64,000 nt of DNA, taken from the NCBI RefSeq assembly GCF_000019845.1, contig NC_010581.1, positions 873,501 to 937,500 on the forward strand, read 5' to 3'. The notes below the pieces were generated by a model, which was not told where the DNA came from, ran no database searches, and saw only the letters and a list, made by a program, of their open reading frames with translations. The translations under genes were made by a program, and so were the position numbers. Source of the stretch: Beijerinckia indica subsp. indica ATCC 9039. GTDB taxonomy: Bacteria > Pseudomonadota > Alphaproteobacteria > Rhizobiales > Beijerinckiaceae. Each line of letters starts with the position of its first letter. Positions within the stretch are counted from its first letter, which is position 1. Below, piece after piece: positions 25,128 through 35,494 of the stretch.

Positions 25128-25340
25128 TCAGTTCGCGTCGGACCGCTCCATCCAAGCGATCAGCGGCATGACCGGAAAGATCCAGGCGAGGCCGAGCAGG
25201 GCATAAGCGATTCCCTGAACGATTCCCGGTGCTTCCTGGAAAATACGTGCCTGCGCGAGCGCCATGGCGACCAACGCATAGACAATGACGAAACTCAGCA
25301 TGAGAACGGCGCCGATGAATTTCCGGGTACGGCGGCGCAT
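25128..25340 (-). CDS. DUF2842 small membrane protein
   Basis: A 70-aa inner-membrane protein with two hydrophobic segments (GAVLMLSFVIVYALVAMALA, and a second covering the IAYALLGLAWIFPVMPLI region). The opening MRRRTRKFIG is typical of DUF2842, an alphaproteobacterial family often found beside ctaA, as here. Start ATG 25340; a frame extending to 25430 is unlikely. Function unknown. A link to cytochrome oxidase assembly is suggested only by neighbourhood. Confidence 0.82.
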   Translation of the reverse strand: MRRRTRKFIGAVLMLSFVIVYALVAMALAQARIFQEAPGIVQGIAYALLGLAWIFPVMPLIAWMERSDAN

Positions 25341-25510
25341 GGGAACTCTCAAGCTGTTGGCGGGAAGAAGGATGCGGCCGCTATAGCCGAAACCGCGCCG
25401 GAGCAAAAGCCGGTTTGCCTTTCCTGGCACTGCGGCTTTTCGGAACGTTGCGCGCGGGCGCGCATCTGAGTCATAAGGCTTATCCCGTTTTCATCCCGAA
25501 ATGAGACTCT

Positions 25511-26590
25511 ATGAGCGCTCTCGACACCGCACCAGCGGGCAGCCTGGCAGAAACGCACGCCCAGCGCGGGACACGCGCCGTCGCTTTTTGGCTCTGGTCG
25601 CTCGCTGTCCTCGTCTTTCTCATGGTGGTGCTCGGCGGCGCGACACGCTTGACCGAATCCGGCCTTTCCATCACCGAGTGGAAACCGATCAGCGGCGCGC
25701 TCCCGCCGCTGTCGGCGGAAGCTTGGCAGGCCGAATTCGAGAATTACAAACGCATTCCGCAATATGCGGCGCTCTTCCCGGATATGGATCTGGCGGGATT
25801 CAAGTTCATCTTCTTCTTCGAGTGGAGCCACCGGTTGCTCGGTCGGCTCATCGGCGTGGCAACAGCCCTGCCGTTACTTTTCTTCTGGCTGCGTGGCCGA
25901 TTGCCCGAAGGGTATAGACTGAAGCTTTTGGGCCTTCTGGCCCTTGGAGGCCTGCAAGGATTCGTCGGTTGGTGGATGGTGAAATCCGGCCTTTCGGATC
26001 GTGTCGAGGTGGCGCAGGAAAGGCTCGCCATTCACTTGATTTTGGCCTCGCTCACCTTTTGCTTCATTGTCTGGCTCGCGGCATCGTTGCGTAAGCGCCC
26101 AAGGGAGATCAGCCCGTCCAAGGCCTCGGGTCTTGCTTGGGGCGCAGGCCTTATTCTTCTTGCCATTCTGGTGCAGATCGGCCTTGGCGCCCTTGTCGCG
26201 GGTCTGCGCGCCGGACGAGCCTATAATACATGGCCGCTGATCGAGGGGAATTTCCTGCCGCCGGTCGAGAGCCTGACCCTTTTGACGCCTCTCTGGCGCA
26301 ATTTTGTGGATAATCTCCTGACGGTCCAGTTCCAGCATCGGATGGTGGCTTATCTGGTTCTGGGACTGACCCTGCTTCAAGTTTTTTGGACATCGGGAAC
26401 ACTGGGGTCCGGGCGGGCGACAAAACGGGCGATCGCGCTTCTTGGGCTCGTGCTCGCGCAAGTGATCTTGGGTATTCTAACCCTCGTCCTCGTCGTGCCG
26501 CTTTGGGCCGGGTTGCTCCATCAGGCCTTTGCCATGTTGGTGCTCGGCATGGCCGTCGCCCATCTTCAGGCTTTGTCGCAAGGGCGATGA
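25511..26590 (+). CDS. ctaA: Haem A synthase CtaA (COX15)
   Basis: A 359-aa inner-membrane enzyme oxidising the haem O methyl group to make haem A for aa3-type cytochrome oxidases. Eight hydrophobic segments are expected. The family sequences are visible: GGATRLTESGLSITEWKP, EWSHRLLGR, AIHLILAS, QFQHRM and LLHQAFAM, whose His residues are the haem ligands. Type-2 length without the Cys pair of the Bacillus enzyme. Start ATG 25511. Divergent from DUF2842. Confidence 0.95.
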   Translation: MSALDTAPAGSLAETHAQRGTRAVAFWLWSLAVLVFLMVVLGGATRLTESGLSITEWKPISGALPPLSAEAWQAEFENYKRIPQYAALFPDMDLAGFKFIFFFEWSHRLLGRLIGVATALPLLFFWLRGRLPEGYRLKLLGLLALGGLQGFVGWWMVKSGLSDRVEVAQERLAIHLILASLTFCFIVWLAASLRKRPREISPSKASGLAWGAGLILLAILVQIGLGALVAGLRAGRAYNTWPLIEGNFLPPVESLTLLTPLWRNFVDNLLTVQFQHRMVAYLVLGLTLLQVFWTSGTLGSGRATKRAIALLGLVLAQVILGILTLVLVVPLWAGLLHQAFAMLVLGMAVAHLQALSQGR

Positions 26591-26809
26591 CGTTCTGCAG
26601 ACGTTGACTCCTCGCCGCCCCGTTTCCGCTGCTCTGCGAGTATGCTACGCTACTCAACACGCGCTCTTGACGCACCGTTTCTCGATTATATCTTCCGCGA
26701 AGAGAGTATACGCTAGGCTCTGGGGCTGATAGCCTTCGGCTCACAATGACGATGGCTTGGCTTGTTCCATCGGCGGACCGAATGATCTTCTGCTGCGGGA
26801 AACGAAACG

Positions 26810-27937
26810 GTGACGGAAGAGACATCGACCACGCCGAAAGTCGACACTGCTGTCGGTGCCGTCACCCCTGAGCAGAAGGGGATGTTGACGGTTACCGCCG
26901 CGCCTGCGTTGCCCGTCGAGATTGAGACCCAACGTCCCGCTCCTGGCAAAAGCTGGTGGCGACGAAGCCTGACCGTCCTTTTGCTCTTGCTTGGGATCGG
27001 CTCCGCAATCGGCGGCTGGTATTGGTGGCATCAGCCTCGAAACATCGTCCCGGCTGGGATCGTCTGGGGCAATGGCCGTATCGATGCCAGGGAAATCGAT
27101 ATCGACACCAAATTTGCCGGCCGGGTTTATGAACTTCTCGTCGATGAAGGCGATATGGTGACGGAGGGGCAGGTCGTCGCCCGTATGGATACACGTGATC
27201 TTCAGGCTCAGCTCGGACGCGAGGAGGCGCTCGTGCGCCAAAATGAGCATGCTATCGCGGAAGCCGAAGCGAATGTCGCCCAATTGAAGACGCAACAGGC
27301 CCTTGCGCAAATGGAACTCGATCGGACGAGTGCCTTATTCAAACGGGGCTATGCTACGCGGGAACTCTATGATCAGCGTTTTCAAGCCTTGAATGGAGCC
27401 AATGAGACTTTGAAAGCGGCGCAAGCTCGTGTCGTTGAAGCCCATCACGCCTATGATGCGGCGAAACACAATGTTGAACTGGACCAGGTCAATATCAACG
27501 ACAATACGCTCGTTGCTCCCCGTGCCGGACGTATCCAGTACCGTATTTCCAGCCTCGGTGAGATTCTTCCCGCTGGAGGCAAGATCTTCAGCATGATCGA
27601 TATCTCAGATGTTTACATGGATATCTATCTCCCAACGCTTGAAGCTGGCCGTGTCAAGATCGGCAATGACGCCCGCATCGTGCTTGATGCCTATCCCGAG
27701 CACCCAATCAGATCCAAGGTGACGTTCCTCGCTACACAGGCCCAGTTCACGCCGAAAGCTGTTGAAACGAAAAGCGAGCGCGACAAGCTGATGTTTCGCG
27801 TCAAGGTTCGGATTGATCCCGACATTTTAAAAAAATACGCCGATTCAGTCCGAACCGGCTTACCAGGGAATGCCTATGTCCGCATCGACCCGAATGTCGA
27901 ATGGCCTTCCTGGCTGCAAAGCCGATCCGCCAACTAA
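26810..27937 (+). CDS. HlyD-family periplasmic adaptor (YhiI-like)
   Basis: A 375-aa membrane-fusion protein anchored by one N-terminal membrane segment (about 45-65, [18 protein letters not shown]). The lipoyl halves flank a helical hairpin (about 125-215, [21 protein letters not shown] onward), followed by the barrel [14 protein letters not shown]. Closest in layout to YhiI, partner of RbbA and YhhJ in E. coli. Start GTG 26810. The 3' end overlaps the start of the next gene by about 60 nt, so translation is coupled. The three genes form one exporter operon. Confidence 0.88.
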   Translation: MTEETSTTPKVDTAVGAVTPEQKGMLTVTAAPALPVEIETQRPAPGKSWWRRSLTVLLLLLGIGSAIGGWYWWHQPRNIVPAGIVWGNGRIDAREIDIDTKFAGRVYELLVDEGDMVTEGQVVARMDTRDLQAQLGREEALVRQNEHAIAEAEANVAQLKTQQALAQMELDRTSALFKRGYATRELYDQRFQALNGANETLKAAQARVVEAHHAYDAAKHNVELDQVNINDNTLVAPRAGRIQYRISSLGEILPAGGKIFSMIDISDVYMDIYLPTLEAGRVKIGNDARIVLDAYPEHPIRSKVTFLATQAQFTPKAVETKSERDKLMFRVKVRIDPDILKKYADSVRTGLPGNAYVRIDPNVEWPSWLQSRSAN

Positions 27938-30692
27938 ATGGGATGAATCTTTTGTCGTAAGCGTCAGAGAGGTGAGTCTCCGCTACGGTAACAAACTCGC
28001 CCTTGATGATGTTTCCCTTGCCATTCCCTCGGGCAAAAGAATTGCGGTCATCGGGCCTGATGGTGTCGGGAAATCGTCCCTCCTGAGCCTGATCGCGGGC
28101 AGCCGGCGCATCCAGACGGGAAATGTGGATGTGTTCGATGGCGATATGCGAAAGATCCGCCATCGAACAGAGGTTTGTTCGCGCATAGCCTACATGCCTC
28201 AAGGCTTGGGAAAGAATCTCTATCCTGATTTGAGCGTCAGCGAAAACATTGCCTTTTTTGCCCGGTTGTTCGATCTGGGGAAATCCGAACGTGAGCAACG
28301 CATTGAAGAATTGACCGAGAGCACTGGCTTAAGTGCCTTCAAAGATCGCCCGGCCCGAAAACTTTCAGGCGGCATGCGGCAAAAGCTCGGTCTGTGTTGC
28401 GCGCTCGTCCATCATCCGACTTTGCTCATTCTCGACGAGCCAACAACAGGCGTCGACCCCTTATCACGCCGGCAATTCTGGGAACTCATCGACAGAATCC
28501 GGCAACAGCAACCGAATATGACCGTGCTGGTCGCAACCGCCTATATGGAGGAAGCCGAGCATTTCGATGGGCTTGTCGTCATGCATGAAGGCAAAATCAT
28601 TGCGACAGGCACCGTGCAGCAGCTCAAGGAGCAAACGGGCGCTGCGAGCCTGGAAGCCGTCTTCACGGCCTTGGTCCCAACCGCTCGATCGACAAAGGGC
28701 ACAACTTTCGTCATCCCCCCGCGTCCGTCCTCCGAGACGGAAATAGTCATCGCCGCCCGTAATCTGACTTGCCGCTTTGGCGATTTCACAGCCGTCGAGA
28801 ATGTCAATTTCACGATCGAACGCGGTGAAATCTTCGGCTTTTTGGGTTCAAATGGCTGCGGCAAAACGACAACCATGAAAATGCTCACGGGTTTGCTGCC
28901 GGCAACGTCGGGAGAAGCCCTTCTCTTTGGCCAGGCGATCGAAGCCGGTGGAATGAGTGCGCGCGCGCGTGTTGGCTATATGTCGCAATCATTCTCGCTT
29001 TATGCAGAGCTTACGGTCCAACAAAACCTCGACCTCCATGCCCGCCTCTTTGGTCTACCGCCAGCGCGAGCTCGGGAGCGGATCGACACGCTTCTCAGTC
29101 AATTTGGCCTGACGCCCTATCTCGATCATATGGCCTCGGAACTGCCTCTGGGCATTCGCCAGCGTCTTTCGCTCGCCGTCGCTGTCGTTCACCAGCCGGA
29201 AATGCTGATCCTGGACGAGCCGACCTCAGGTGTCGATCCGATTGCGCGCGACCAGTTCTGGGAGCTTCTCATCGATCTATCCCGCAATCAGGGCGTCACG
29301 ATTTTCATCTCTACACATCTCATGAATGAAGCGGCCCGCTGCGACAGAATTGCACTCATGGATGCGGGGCACGTTCTTGCCACTGGGACACCAGCGGAAT
29401 TGGTCAAGGCCCGTCACGCCGCAAATCTCGAGGATGCTTTCATTTCCTATTTGGAAGAAGCCCTGGCTACGCATACGAAACCGCGCGAGCAAGCCCTTGC
29501 GGTGAGGACGAAGACAGGCTCCGTGAATGCGTATAAGGATCAGCCTCCGGCGAAACCCGGTTCCTGGTTCAGTCCGCGCCGTCTGTTCGCTTATACGATT
29601 CGTGAAGCACTCGAACTCCTGCGCGATCCGATCCGGCTGGGATTTGCATTGATCGGTACGGCCTTTTTAATGTTGGTCATGGGAGCGGGCATCTCCACCG
29701 ATGTCAATAATCTCACCTTCGCTGTTCTTGATCATGACAAAACACCAGAAAGCCTTGCCTATCTCGAGGAACTTCGTGGATCACGCTATTTCCAGGAAAA
29801 GCGCCCTATAGGCAATTACACGGAGCTTGAACGCCGTCTCACCAGCGCGGATATACGCGCCGCTATCGAGATCCCGCCAGGTTTTGGCCGAGACATCAAG
29901 AAAGGGGTCCCGACATCGGTCGGTGCCTGGATCGATGGATCCATGCCGTTTCGAGCGGAAACCATCCGTGGCTATTTACAGGCGATGCATCAGCAATATC
30001 TCGCCGATCTTGCGATGCAGGAAGGTCATTCGGCGATCCAGGCTGAACCCGCCAAGATCGAGACACGGTGGGTCTATAATCAGGATTTCTACAGTATTTA
30101 CGCGATGGTGCCTGGCACGCTTGCGTTTCTGCTCATTCTGATTCCAGCCATTCTCATGGCGCTGGCCGTCGTCCGTGAGAAAGAACTTGGGTCGATTATC
30201 AATCTTTATGTCACCCCGGTCACGCGGGTCGAGTTTTTACTCGGCAAACAGCTTCCTTATATCGCTCTTGCGATGATGAGCTTCGTGCTTCTCTTCCTGA
30301 TGGCGACCGTTGTTTTCGCCGTTCCGGTCAAGGGAAGCTTGCCAACGCTCCTCATCGGCACCCTGCTTTATGTCTTCACGACGACTGGCTATGGCATGCT
30401 GATATCCTCTTTCGCGAGCAGCCAGATCGCGGCATTATTTGGAACGGCCATTCTTTCGTTTCTGCCTGCATTTCAATTTTCCGGCATGATGACCCCTGTC
30501 TCCTCATTGGGAGGCTCGGCGGCTTTCATGGGACGGATATTCCCGATGACTTATTTTCTTCCGATCAGCGTTGGTGTCTTCACCAAGGGGCTTGGGTTTT
30601 ATGATCTTGCCGGAAATCTCTTGGTTTTGATGCTCTTCGCCGTAGCCTTGGTGCTTTTGAGCCTGTGTTTCCTGCGTGGCCAGGAAAAGTGA
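27876..30692 (+). CDS. rbbA: RbbA-type double ABC ATPase fused to ABC-2 permease
   Basis: A 938-aa protein with two ATP-binding cassettes and a C-terminal membrane domain. Cassette 1: GPDGVGKSS Walker [10 protein letters not shown] signature, [13 protein letters not shown]alker B. Cassette 2: GSNGCGKTT, degenerate signature [23 protein letters not shown]. The permease begins at about residue 570 with a first membrane span, a periplasmic part, then five more spans. Sequence matches E. coli RbbA (YhiH) along its length, including the altered second signature. E. coli RbbA was reported as ribosome-associated; here export with HlyD and YhhJ partners is the natural reading. Start ATG 27876 has AGGGA 6 nt upstream, giving a 62-nt overlap with the adaptor gene. 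Confidence 0.9.
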   Translation: MSASTRMSNGLPGCKADPPTKWDESFVVSVREVSLRYGNKLALDDVSLAIPSGKRIAVIGPDGVGKSSLLSLIAGSRRIQTGNVDVFDGDMRKIRHRTEVCSRIAYMPQGLGKNLYPDLSVSENIAFFARLFDLGKSEREQRIEELTESTGLSAFKDRPARKLSGGMRQKLGLCCALVHHPTLLILDEPTTGVDPLSRRQFWELIDRIRQQQPNMTVLVATAYMEEAEHFDGLVVMHEGKIIATGTVQQLKEQTGAASLEAVFTALVPTARSTKGTTFVIPPRPSSETEIVIAARNLTCRFGDFTAVENVNFTIERGEIFGFLGSNGCGKTTTMKMLTGLLPATSGEALLFGQAIEAGGMSARARVGYMSQSFSLYAELTVQQNLDLHARLFGLPPARARERIDTLLSQFGLTPYLDHMASELPLGIRQRLSLAVAVVHQPEMLILDEPTSGVDPIARDQFWELLIDLSRNQGVTIFISTHLMNEAARCDRIALMDAGHVLATGTPAELVKARHAANLEDAFISYLEEALATHTKPREQALAVRTKTGSVNAYKDQPPAKPGSWFSPRRLFAYTIREALELLRDPIRLGFALIGTAFLMLVMGAGISTDVNNLTFAVLDHDKTPESLAYLEELRGSRYFQEKRPIGNYTELERRLTSADIRAAIEIPPGFGRDIKKGVPTSVGAWIDGSMPFRAETIRGYLQAMHQQYLADLAMQEGHSAIQAEPAKIETRWVYNQDFYSIYAMVPGTLAFLLILIPAILMALAVVREKELGSIINLYVTPVTRVEFLLGKQLPYIALAMMSFVLLFLMATVVFAVPVKGSLPTLLIGTLLYVFTTTGYGMLISSFASSQIAALFGTAILSFLPAFQFSGMMTPVSSLGGSAAFMGRIFPMTYFLPISVGVFTKGLGFYDLAGNLLVLMLFAVALVLLSLCFLRGQEK

Positions 30693-30753
30693 CTCTCTCT
30701 GTTGTTTCAAGAAGAGATCGGAATAAGAGCTTTGCCTGAGAAGGTTACAGCCG

Positions 30754-31881
30754 ATGCGCTCATTAGCCAATATATTCTGGCTCGGAACCAAGGAACTGCG
30801 GAGTTTCTTTCAAGATTACGTTCTTGTCGGGCTAGTCATCTGGGCTTTTTCTTTAGCGGTTTATGCACAAGCCCAAAGCCGATCGCAAGAACTCTATAAT
30901 GCAGCGATCGCGATCATTGACGAAGACGATTCCCAGCTTTCGCATTTTATCAGGGAGGGCTTTATTCTCCCCCCTTATTTCAAACGGCCACAAACGATCG
31001 CCCTGAGTGATGTCAATCGCCTCATGGATAATGGACGTTATACATTTATTCTGGATATTCCGCTGCATTTTGAGCGCGATATCCTCGCTGGGCGGCAACC
31101 CTCCATACAGGTCAATGTTGATGCGACGGTGATGGTTCAGGCGGGTATCGGCGCAGGATACATCCAGCAAATTCTTATGAATCAGATCAATGACTTTCTC
31201 TCCCATTCGGAAATATCGCCGCCATCTTCCGTCTCACTCGATGTGCGCGTTGCCTTCAATCCGAATGTCACAACGTCTTGGTTCACGAGTGTGATGGGTA
31301 TCATCAATAATGTCACGATGCTGGCAATCATCCTCTCAGGGGCCGCCGTCATTCGTGAGCGGGAGCATGGAACCATGGAGCATCTGCTCGTCATGCCCGT
31401 GACACCCTTCGAAATTGCCATGTCGAAGGTTTGGGCAAACGGGCTTGTGATCACGCTTGCGGTTGGTCTTTCACTCGCTGTGATCGTCCGCGGTCTGTTA
31501 GGGATTCCGGTTGCCGGATCAGTGCCGCTCTTTTTGGGAGGCGTGGTGATCTATTTGTTTTTCGCCACGGCTGTCGGCATTTTCCTCGCGACCATCGCCC
31601 GCACAATGCCCCAACTCGGCTTGCTCTATCTTCTCGTCGCAATCCCGATGAATATTCTCTCAGGCAGCATGACCCCTCTGGAAAGCATGCCCTGGCTGCT
31701 TCAAATGATCATGCGTTTTTCACCTTCGACCTATTTCGTATCCTATGCTCAGGCGATCCTTTACCGGGGCGCAGGGCTTGAGGTCGTGTGGCAAGAGTTT
31801 TTGGCCGTTGCGCTCATGGGAGGGCTTTTTTTCAGTCTCGCTTTGCTGCGATTTCGTCGTGTTTCAGCTCTGTCGACTTAG
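30754..31881 (+). CDS. ABC-2 type permease (YhhJ-like)
   Basis: A 375-aa inner-membrane permease: one N-terminal span (about 20-40), a large periplasmic domain (to about 175), then five spans. It matches YhhJ, with typical segments IREREHGTMEHLLVMPVTP and PMNILSGSMTPLESMPW. It is the third gene of the HlyD/RbbA/YhhJ unit and would pair with the RbbA permease half. Start ATG 30754, with an AGAAGG site about 10 nt upstream. Its stop codon lies within the first bases of a dispersed repeat. Confidence 0.88.
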   Translation: MRSLANIFWLGTKELRSFFQDYVLVGLVIWAFSLAVYAQAQSRSQELYNAAIAIIDEDDSQLSHFIREGFILPPYFKRPQTIALSDVNRLMDNGRYTFILDIPLHFERDILAGRQPSIQVNVDATVMVQAGIGAGYIQQILMNQINDFLSHSEISPPSSVSLDVRVAFNPNVTTSWFTSVMGIINNVTMLAIILSGAAVIREREHGTMEHLLVMPVTPFEIAMSKVWANGLVITLAVGLSLAVIVRGLLGIPVAGSVPLFLGGVVIYLFFATAVGIFLATIARTMPQLGLLYLLVAIPMNILSGSMTPLESMPWLLQMIMRFSPSTYFVSYAQAILYRGAGLEVVWQEFLAVALMGGLFFSLALLRFRRVSALST

Positions 31882-31920
31882 AGCATCAGTCCCAAAAGTG
31901 GCTTCCACTTTTGGATTGAT
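31879..31920. repeat. Dispersed GATGC/CCAAAAGTGG repeat, copy C
   Basis: TAGAGCATCAGTCCCAAAAG and the following CCACTTTTGG arm match the hairpin module of the repeats at 13528 and 25018. The UAG stop of the permease gene is the first triplet of the repeat, so the insertion or expansion reached the gene's very end. Confidence 0.7.
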
Positions 31921-31928
31921 AGGGCCGC

Positions 31929-31963
31929 ATCGGACCGCCACAGGATCTATCTGGCGGTCCGAT
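31929..31963. terminator. Hairpin between convergent yhhJ-like and metY genes
   Basis: ATCGGACCGCCA (31929-31940) and TGGCGGTCCGAT (31952-31963) make a 12-bp stem with an 11-nt loop between two convergent stops (31881 and 31972), suiting a shared terminator, though T-runs are short. Confidence 0.6.
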
Positions 31964-31971
31964 AATCTCCA

Positions 31972-33255
31972 TTAGGCCGCGAGTGCTTGATCGAGATCGG
32001 CGATAATATCGCGCACATCCTCAATGCCGATTGAGACTCGGACCACTTCCGGCCCCGCACCGGCGGCGATTTTTTGCGCGTCTGTCAATTGCCGATGCGT
32101 GGTCGAGGCCGGATGGATGACTAGCGAGCGTGTATCCCCGACATTGGCGAGAAGCGAAAAGAGCTTGAGGCTTGAGACTGTTTTCAAGGCCGCGTCATAG
32201 CCGCCATGGACGCCAAAGGTGAAGACGGCTCCCGCTCCCAGAGGGGAATATTTGCGTGCGAGTTCGTAATAGCGGTCTCCCGGGAGGCCGGCATAGCTCA
32301 CCCAATCGACCTTATGATGCTGGGCGAGATGGGTCGCGACGATCAGCGCGTTGTCGCTATGGCGCTGCATGCGCAACGGCAGGGTCTCGATGCCGTTCAG
32401 GAGCAAAAAGGCGTTGAAGGGCGAAAGTGCGGGGCCAAGATCACGCAGGCCGAGCGCGCGCGCTGCCAAGGCAAAAGCAATATTGCCAAAGGTCTCGGCG
32501 ATGACGAGGCCGCCATATTCCGCATGTGGGGCTGAAAGCATTGGATAGCGGGGATCACGCCAATCGAATGTTCCGCCATCGACGATAAGGCCACCCATGG
32601 AATTGCCTTGACCACCGAGAAATTTCGTCGCCGAATGAACGATAATATCGGCACCATGCTCAAAGGGGCGGACGAGATAGGGAGAGGCCAAAGTATTATC
32701 GACGACGAGCGGAATCTTGTGCGTCTTGGCGATATTCGCGATGGCTTCGAGATCGGTGATTGTGCCGCCCGGATTGGCGATCGATTCGACGAAAATGGCC
32801 TTGGTTTGCGGCGTCACCGCTGCTGCAAAAGCTTTGAGATCGTCTGTATCGGCGAAAGTGACGCCCCAGCCGAAATTCTTGAAGGCATGCGAGAGCTGGT
32901 TGATCGAGCCGCCGTAGAGTTTGGTCGCGGCGAGAATCGTTTCCCCCGGCTGTAGCAAAGTATGGAAAACGAGAAGTTGCGCAGCATGGCCGGAGGCGAC
33001 CGCAAGCGCTGCCGTGCCGCCTTCAAGCGCGGCAATGCGTTCCTCAAGCACCGCATTGGTCGGATTGGTGATGCGGGAATAAATATTGCCGAATTCCTGC
33101 AATCCGAAACGCGCCGCGGCTTGATCGGCATTCTCGAAGACGAAGGATGTCGTCTGATAAATGGGCGTCACGCGCGCGCCGGTCGTCGGATCGGGCGCGG
33201 CGCCAGCATGGACAGCGAGGGTGGAAAAACCAGGAGGCAAGGATTCCGCGGGCAT
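31972..33255 (-). CDS. metY: O-acetylhomoserine sulfhydrylase / aminocarboxypropyltransferase
   Basis: A 427-aa cytosolic PLP enzyme of the Cys/Met metabolism family, forming homocysteine from O-acetylhomoserine and sulphide. The PLP Lys lies in HSATKFLGGQGNS, with family segments TTSFVFEN, IYSRITNPTN, ALEGGTAALAVASGHAAQ, and VGDTRSLVIHPASTTH. The length is that of MetY rather than the shorter MetB/MetZ. Start ATG 33255 has GAGGAG 9 nt upstream. bioD ends 32 nt before it, so a bioD-metY transcript is likely. Confidence 0.93.
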   Translation of the reverse strand: MPAESLPPGFSTLAVHAGAAPDPTTGARVTPIYQTTSFVFENADQAAARFGLQEFGNIYSRITNPTNAVLEERIAALEGGTAALAVASGHAAQLLVFHTLLQPGETILAATKLYGGSINQLSHAFKNFGWGVTFADTDDLKAFAAAVTPQTKAIFVESIANPGGTITDLEAIANIAKTHKIPLVVDNTLASPYLVRPFEHGADIIVHSATKFLGGQGNSMGGLIVDGGTFDWRDPRYPMLSAPHAEYGGLVIAETFGNIAFALAARALGLRDLGPALSPFNAFLLLNGIETLPLRMQRHSDNALIVATHLAQHHKVDWVSYAGLPGDRYYELARKYSPLGAGAVFTFGVHGGYDAALKTVSSLKLFSLLANVGDTRSLVIHPASTTHRQLTDAQKIAAGAGPEVVRVSIGIEDVRDIIADLDQALAA

Positions 33256-33287
33256 TGGAGAAAACTCCTCGACTTGGAAACAGGAAA

Positions 33288-33977
33288 TCAAGAGCCGGTG
33301 ATGAGTGAGGCGAGATGGATAAAATCGGCGTCCGTCACTGTTTGCGGGACCTGCCGACGCAGTGTGATGATTGGGATTTTTGCGAAGGATCGTAACGTCG
33401 ACAGCGTATCTTCAAGGGGAACGGAAGACGGCAGCGTCTCGCTGATGACGAGCGCGAGAAGGGTGAGGCCGCGCCGTTCCAGAACGTCGAGCGCGGAGAG
33501 AATATGGCTGATCGCGCCGAGATAGCTGCCGGCGACCAGCACCAGCGGATGGCCCAAAGCCACCATCCAGTCGAGAACGGTATGGCGCTCATCGAGCGGC
33601 ACCATAATGCCGCCGACGCCTTCGATCAGCAGGACCTCTGAAGGCTCACTCTTTGTCTCAGCGGAGCGGCAAAAGGCGATGACCTTCTCGAAATCAAGCA
33701 CGCGCCCCTCGGCCCGTGCGGCCATGTCGGGCGAAAGCGGCGCGTGGAAACGGAAAGGGGAAATGACGTCGATCGCGGGAAGCGTGGCGTGCCCGCCCGC
33801 GGCCTCGATCAGCACCGCAGGATCGCTGCCGGTCGGGTTTTCCGGGTCAAAACCGCTGACGACCGGTTTCAAGGCAGTGACGCCGCGCCCCTGCATGCGC
33901 AAGGTGCGGACCAGGCCGGCCGTGACGAAGGTCTTGCCGAGATCCGTGCCGGTGCTGGTGATGAAACAAGCGCTCAT
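33288..33977 (-). CDS. bioD: Dethiobiotin synthetase
   Basis: A 229-aa ATP-dependent carboxylase forming the ureido ring of dethiobiotin from 7,8-diaminopelargonate. Seen: FITSTGTDLGKTFVTAGLV (P-loop), ALKPVVSGF with the substrate-binding Lys, and LLIEGVGGIMVPLD. Normal length. Start ATG 33977. The bioF terminator upstream implies it has its own promoter, and metY follows directly. Confidence 0.93.
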   Translation of the reverse strand: MSACFITSTGTDLGKTFVTAGLVRTLRMQGRGVTALKPVVSGFDPENPTGSDPAVLIEAAGGHATLPAIDVISPFRFHAPLSPDMAARAEGRVLDFEKVIAFCRSAETKSEPSEVLLIEGVGGIMVPLDERHTVLDWMVALGHPLVLVAGSYLGAISHILSALDVLERRGLTLLALVISETLPSSVPLEDTLSTLRSFAKIPIITLRRQVPQTVTDADFIHLASLITGS

Positions 33978-34163
33978 GCAAATGCCATCCGCTTGGCGAT
34001 GATGACGTATCGCCGCTTATTTGGAAACAAGGTCGAAGGAACGAAAGGATAGGGAGAATTCATGGGCAGGGCGTGAGGAAGATAGGTACATCATGCTCTT
34101 TCTTTAAATTCTATCAAGTTTATTGATTAAAATCGGGATCGTTTTCTTCTATCGGAAGAAAAA

Positions 34164-34195
34164 GCGAAAAGCCTCGGGAGCCCGAGGCTTTTCGC
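34164..34195 (-). terminator. bioF intrinsic terminator
   Basis: GCGAAAAGCCTCGGG and CCCGAGGCTTTTCGC form a perfect 15-bp stem with a 2-nt spacer. Read on the minus strand it follows the bioF stop by 10 nt and is followed by CTTTTTCTT. It separates bioF from bioD. Confidence 0.88.
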
Positions 34196-34205
34196 GTGTT
34201 TTGGT

Positions 34206-35366
34206 TTATCTCGCTTTTGCCGGCATCAAGGGTGCGACCACATCCGCGAGATGCAGGATGTCTTCAGCCGCATGTCCAGCGGTAAAGGCAAAGCGAAGCC
34301 GGGCCGTCCCTTCCGGCACGGTCGGCGGTCGGATTGGTGTCACCAGAAACCCCTGTGTGAAGAGAGTCTGCGCGGCACTCATCACGGCCTCGACCGTGCC
34401 GAGGATAATGGGCACGATGGGGCTTTGCGCGGGGGATAAACCGAGGCGGGTGGTGAAGAGCCGCGCATTGGCCAGCGGTTTTTTGACGAGATCAGAATCG
34501 CTTTCAATGAGATCGAGCGCCGCCAATGCGCTGGCTGCGAGCGCTGGTGGCAGGCCAGTCGAATAGACGACAGTGCGCGCCCGCGTCTTCATGAGGTCGA
34601 TCACCGGTTTCGAGGCGCAGAGATAGCCGCCATAGCCACCGATCGCCTTGGACAAAGTCCCCATTTGCAAAGGGATCACGGGTGCGGGATCAAAAGCATG
34701 CCGGGAGCCGCGTCCTTGGCCGATGACGCCGAGACCATGGGCATCATCAGCCATCAGCCAACAATCGTGATGCGTGCAAATCTCCGCCAAAGCGGGCAGG
34801 GGAGCGAGATCACCATCCATGGAAAAAACGCCATCAGTCAGGAGAAGTGCGTGGCGATAATGAGCCCGGTTAGTGGCGAGGAGGGATTCGACTTCCGCAA
34901 TATCATTATGGCGGAAGATACGGACCGTTGCGGGTGAAAGCTGTGTGCCGGCGAACAGACAGGCATGGGCGAGTTCATCGATCAGGATAAGATCATCCTT
35001 GCCCACAAGGGTTGGGATGATGCCCGTATTGGCGAGATAACCGGCGCCGAAGATGCAAGCCGCCTCGGATCCCTTGAGCGCGGCGAGCCGCGCCTCGAGT
35101 TTTTCGAGGAGAGGATGATTGCCGGTCACGAGCCGCGAGGCGCCGGCGCCAACACCATAGGTTTCGATGGCCCGAATGGCCGCTGCCTTGAGGGCGGGAT
35201 GATGGGTGAGATTAAGATAATCGTTGCAGGAGAAGGAGAGAAGCTTTTGTCCATCCACGCTGATCCATAGGCCGTCCTCGCGCCAATTCTCGCGGAGGGT
35301 CCGGCGCAGGCCGCGCTCTTCGAGATCGGCCAGTTTGGCGGCGGCAAAAGCATCGAGAGAGTTCAT
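34206..35366 (-). CDS. bioF: 8-amino-7-oxononanoate synthase
   Basis: A 386-aa PLP enzyme condensing pimeloyl thioester with alanine, the first step of the conserved biotin ring pathway. Seen: FSCNDYLNLTHHP, GAGASRLVTGNHPLLEKLE, MADDAHGLGVIG, and the PLP Lys in TLSKAIGGYGG. Normal length. Start ATG 35366. It is divergent from bioA with a 128-nt spacer. No TTATCTATAA-type BioR site was found there by eye. Confidence 0.94.
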   Translation of the reverse strand: MNSLDAFAAAKLADLEERGLRRTLRENWREDGLWISVDGQKLLSFSCNDYLNLTHHPALKAAAIRAIETYGVGAGASRLVTGNHPLLEKLEARLAALKGSEAACIFGAGYLANTGIIPTLVGKDDLILIDELAHACLFAGTQLSPATVRIFRHNDIAEVESLLATNRAHYRHALLLTDGVFSMDGDLAPLPALAEICTHHDCWLMADDAHGLGVIGQGRGSRHAFDPAPVIPLQMGTLSKAIGGYGGYLCASKPVIDLMKTRARTVVYSTGLPPALAASALAALDLIESDSDLVKKPLANARLFTTRLGLSPAQSPIVPIILGTVEAVMSAAQTLFTQGFLVTPIRPPTVPEGTARLRFAFTAGHAAEDILHLADVVAPLMPAKAR

Positions 35367-35494
35367 GGGCCTGCCTGAAACAGAAGGAAAATTCTGCGTG
35401 ATCTAGCGACTTGCCGCGCGACATGGCAAATGAAGAGAGCCCTGGCTTTCGGCAGGGTTGCGGCGTTCATGAAAAGAGTTTCGGAAAGGCGAGG

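Noticed and set aside
33256..33287. SAM riboswitch before metY
   Set aside because: Only 32 nt separate metY from bioD, too short for a SAM-responsive leader.
35367..35494. BioR operator between bioF and bioA
   Set aside because: No TTATCTATAA-like site found in the spacer on either strand by eye.
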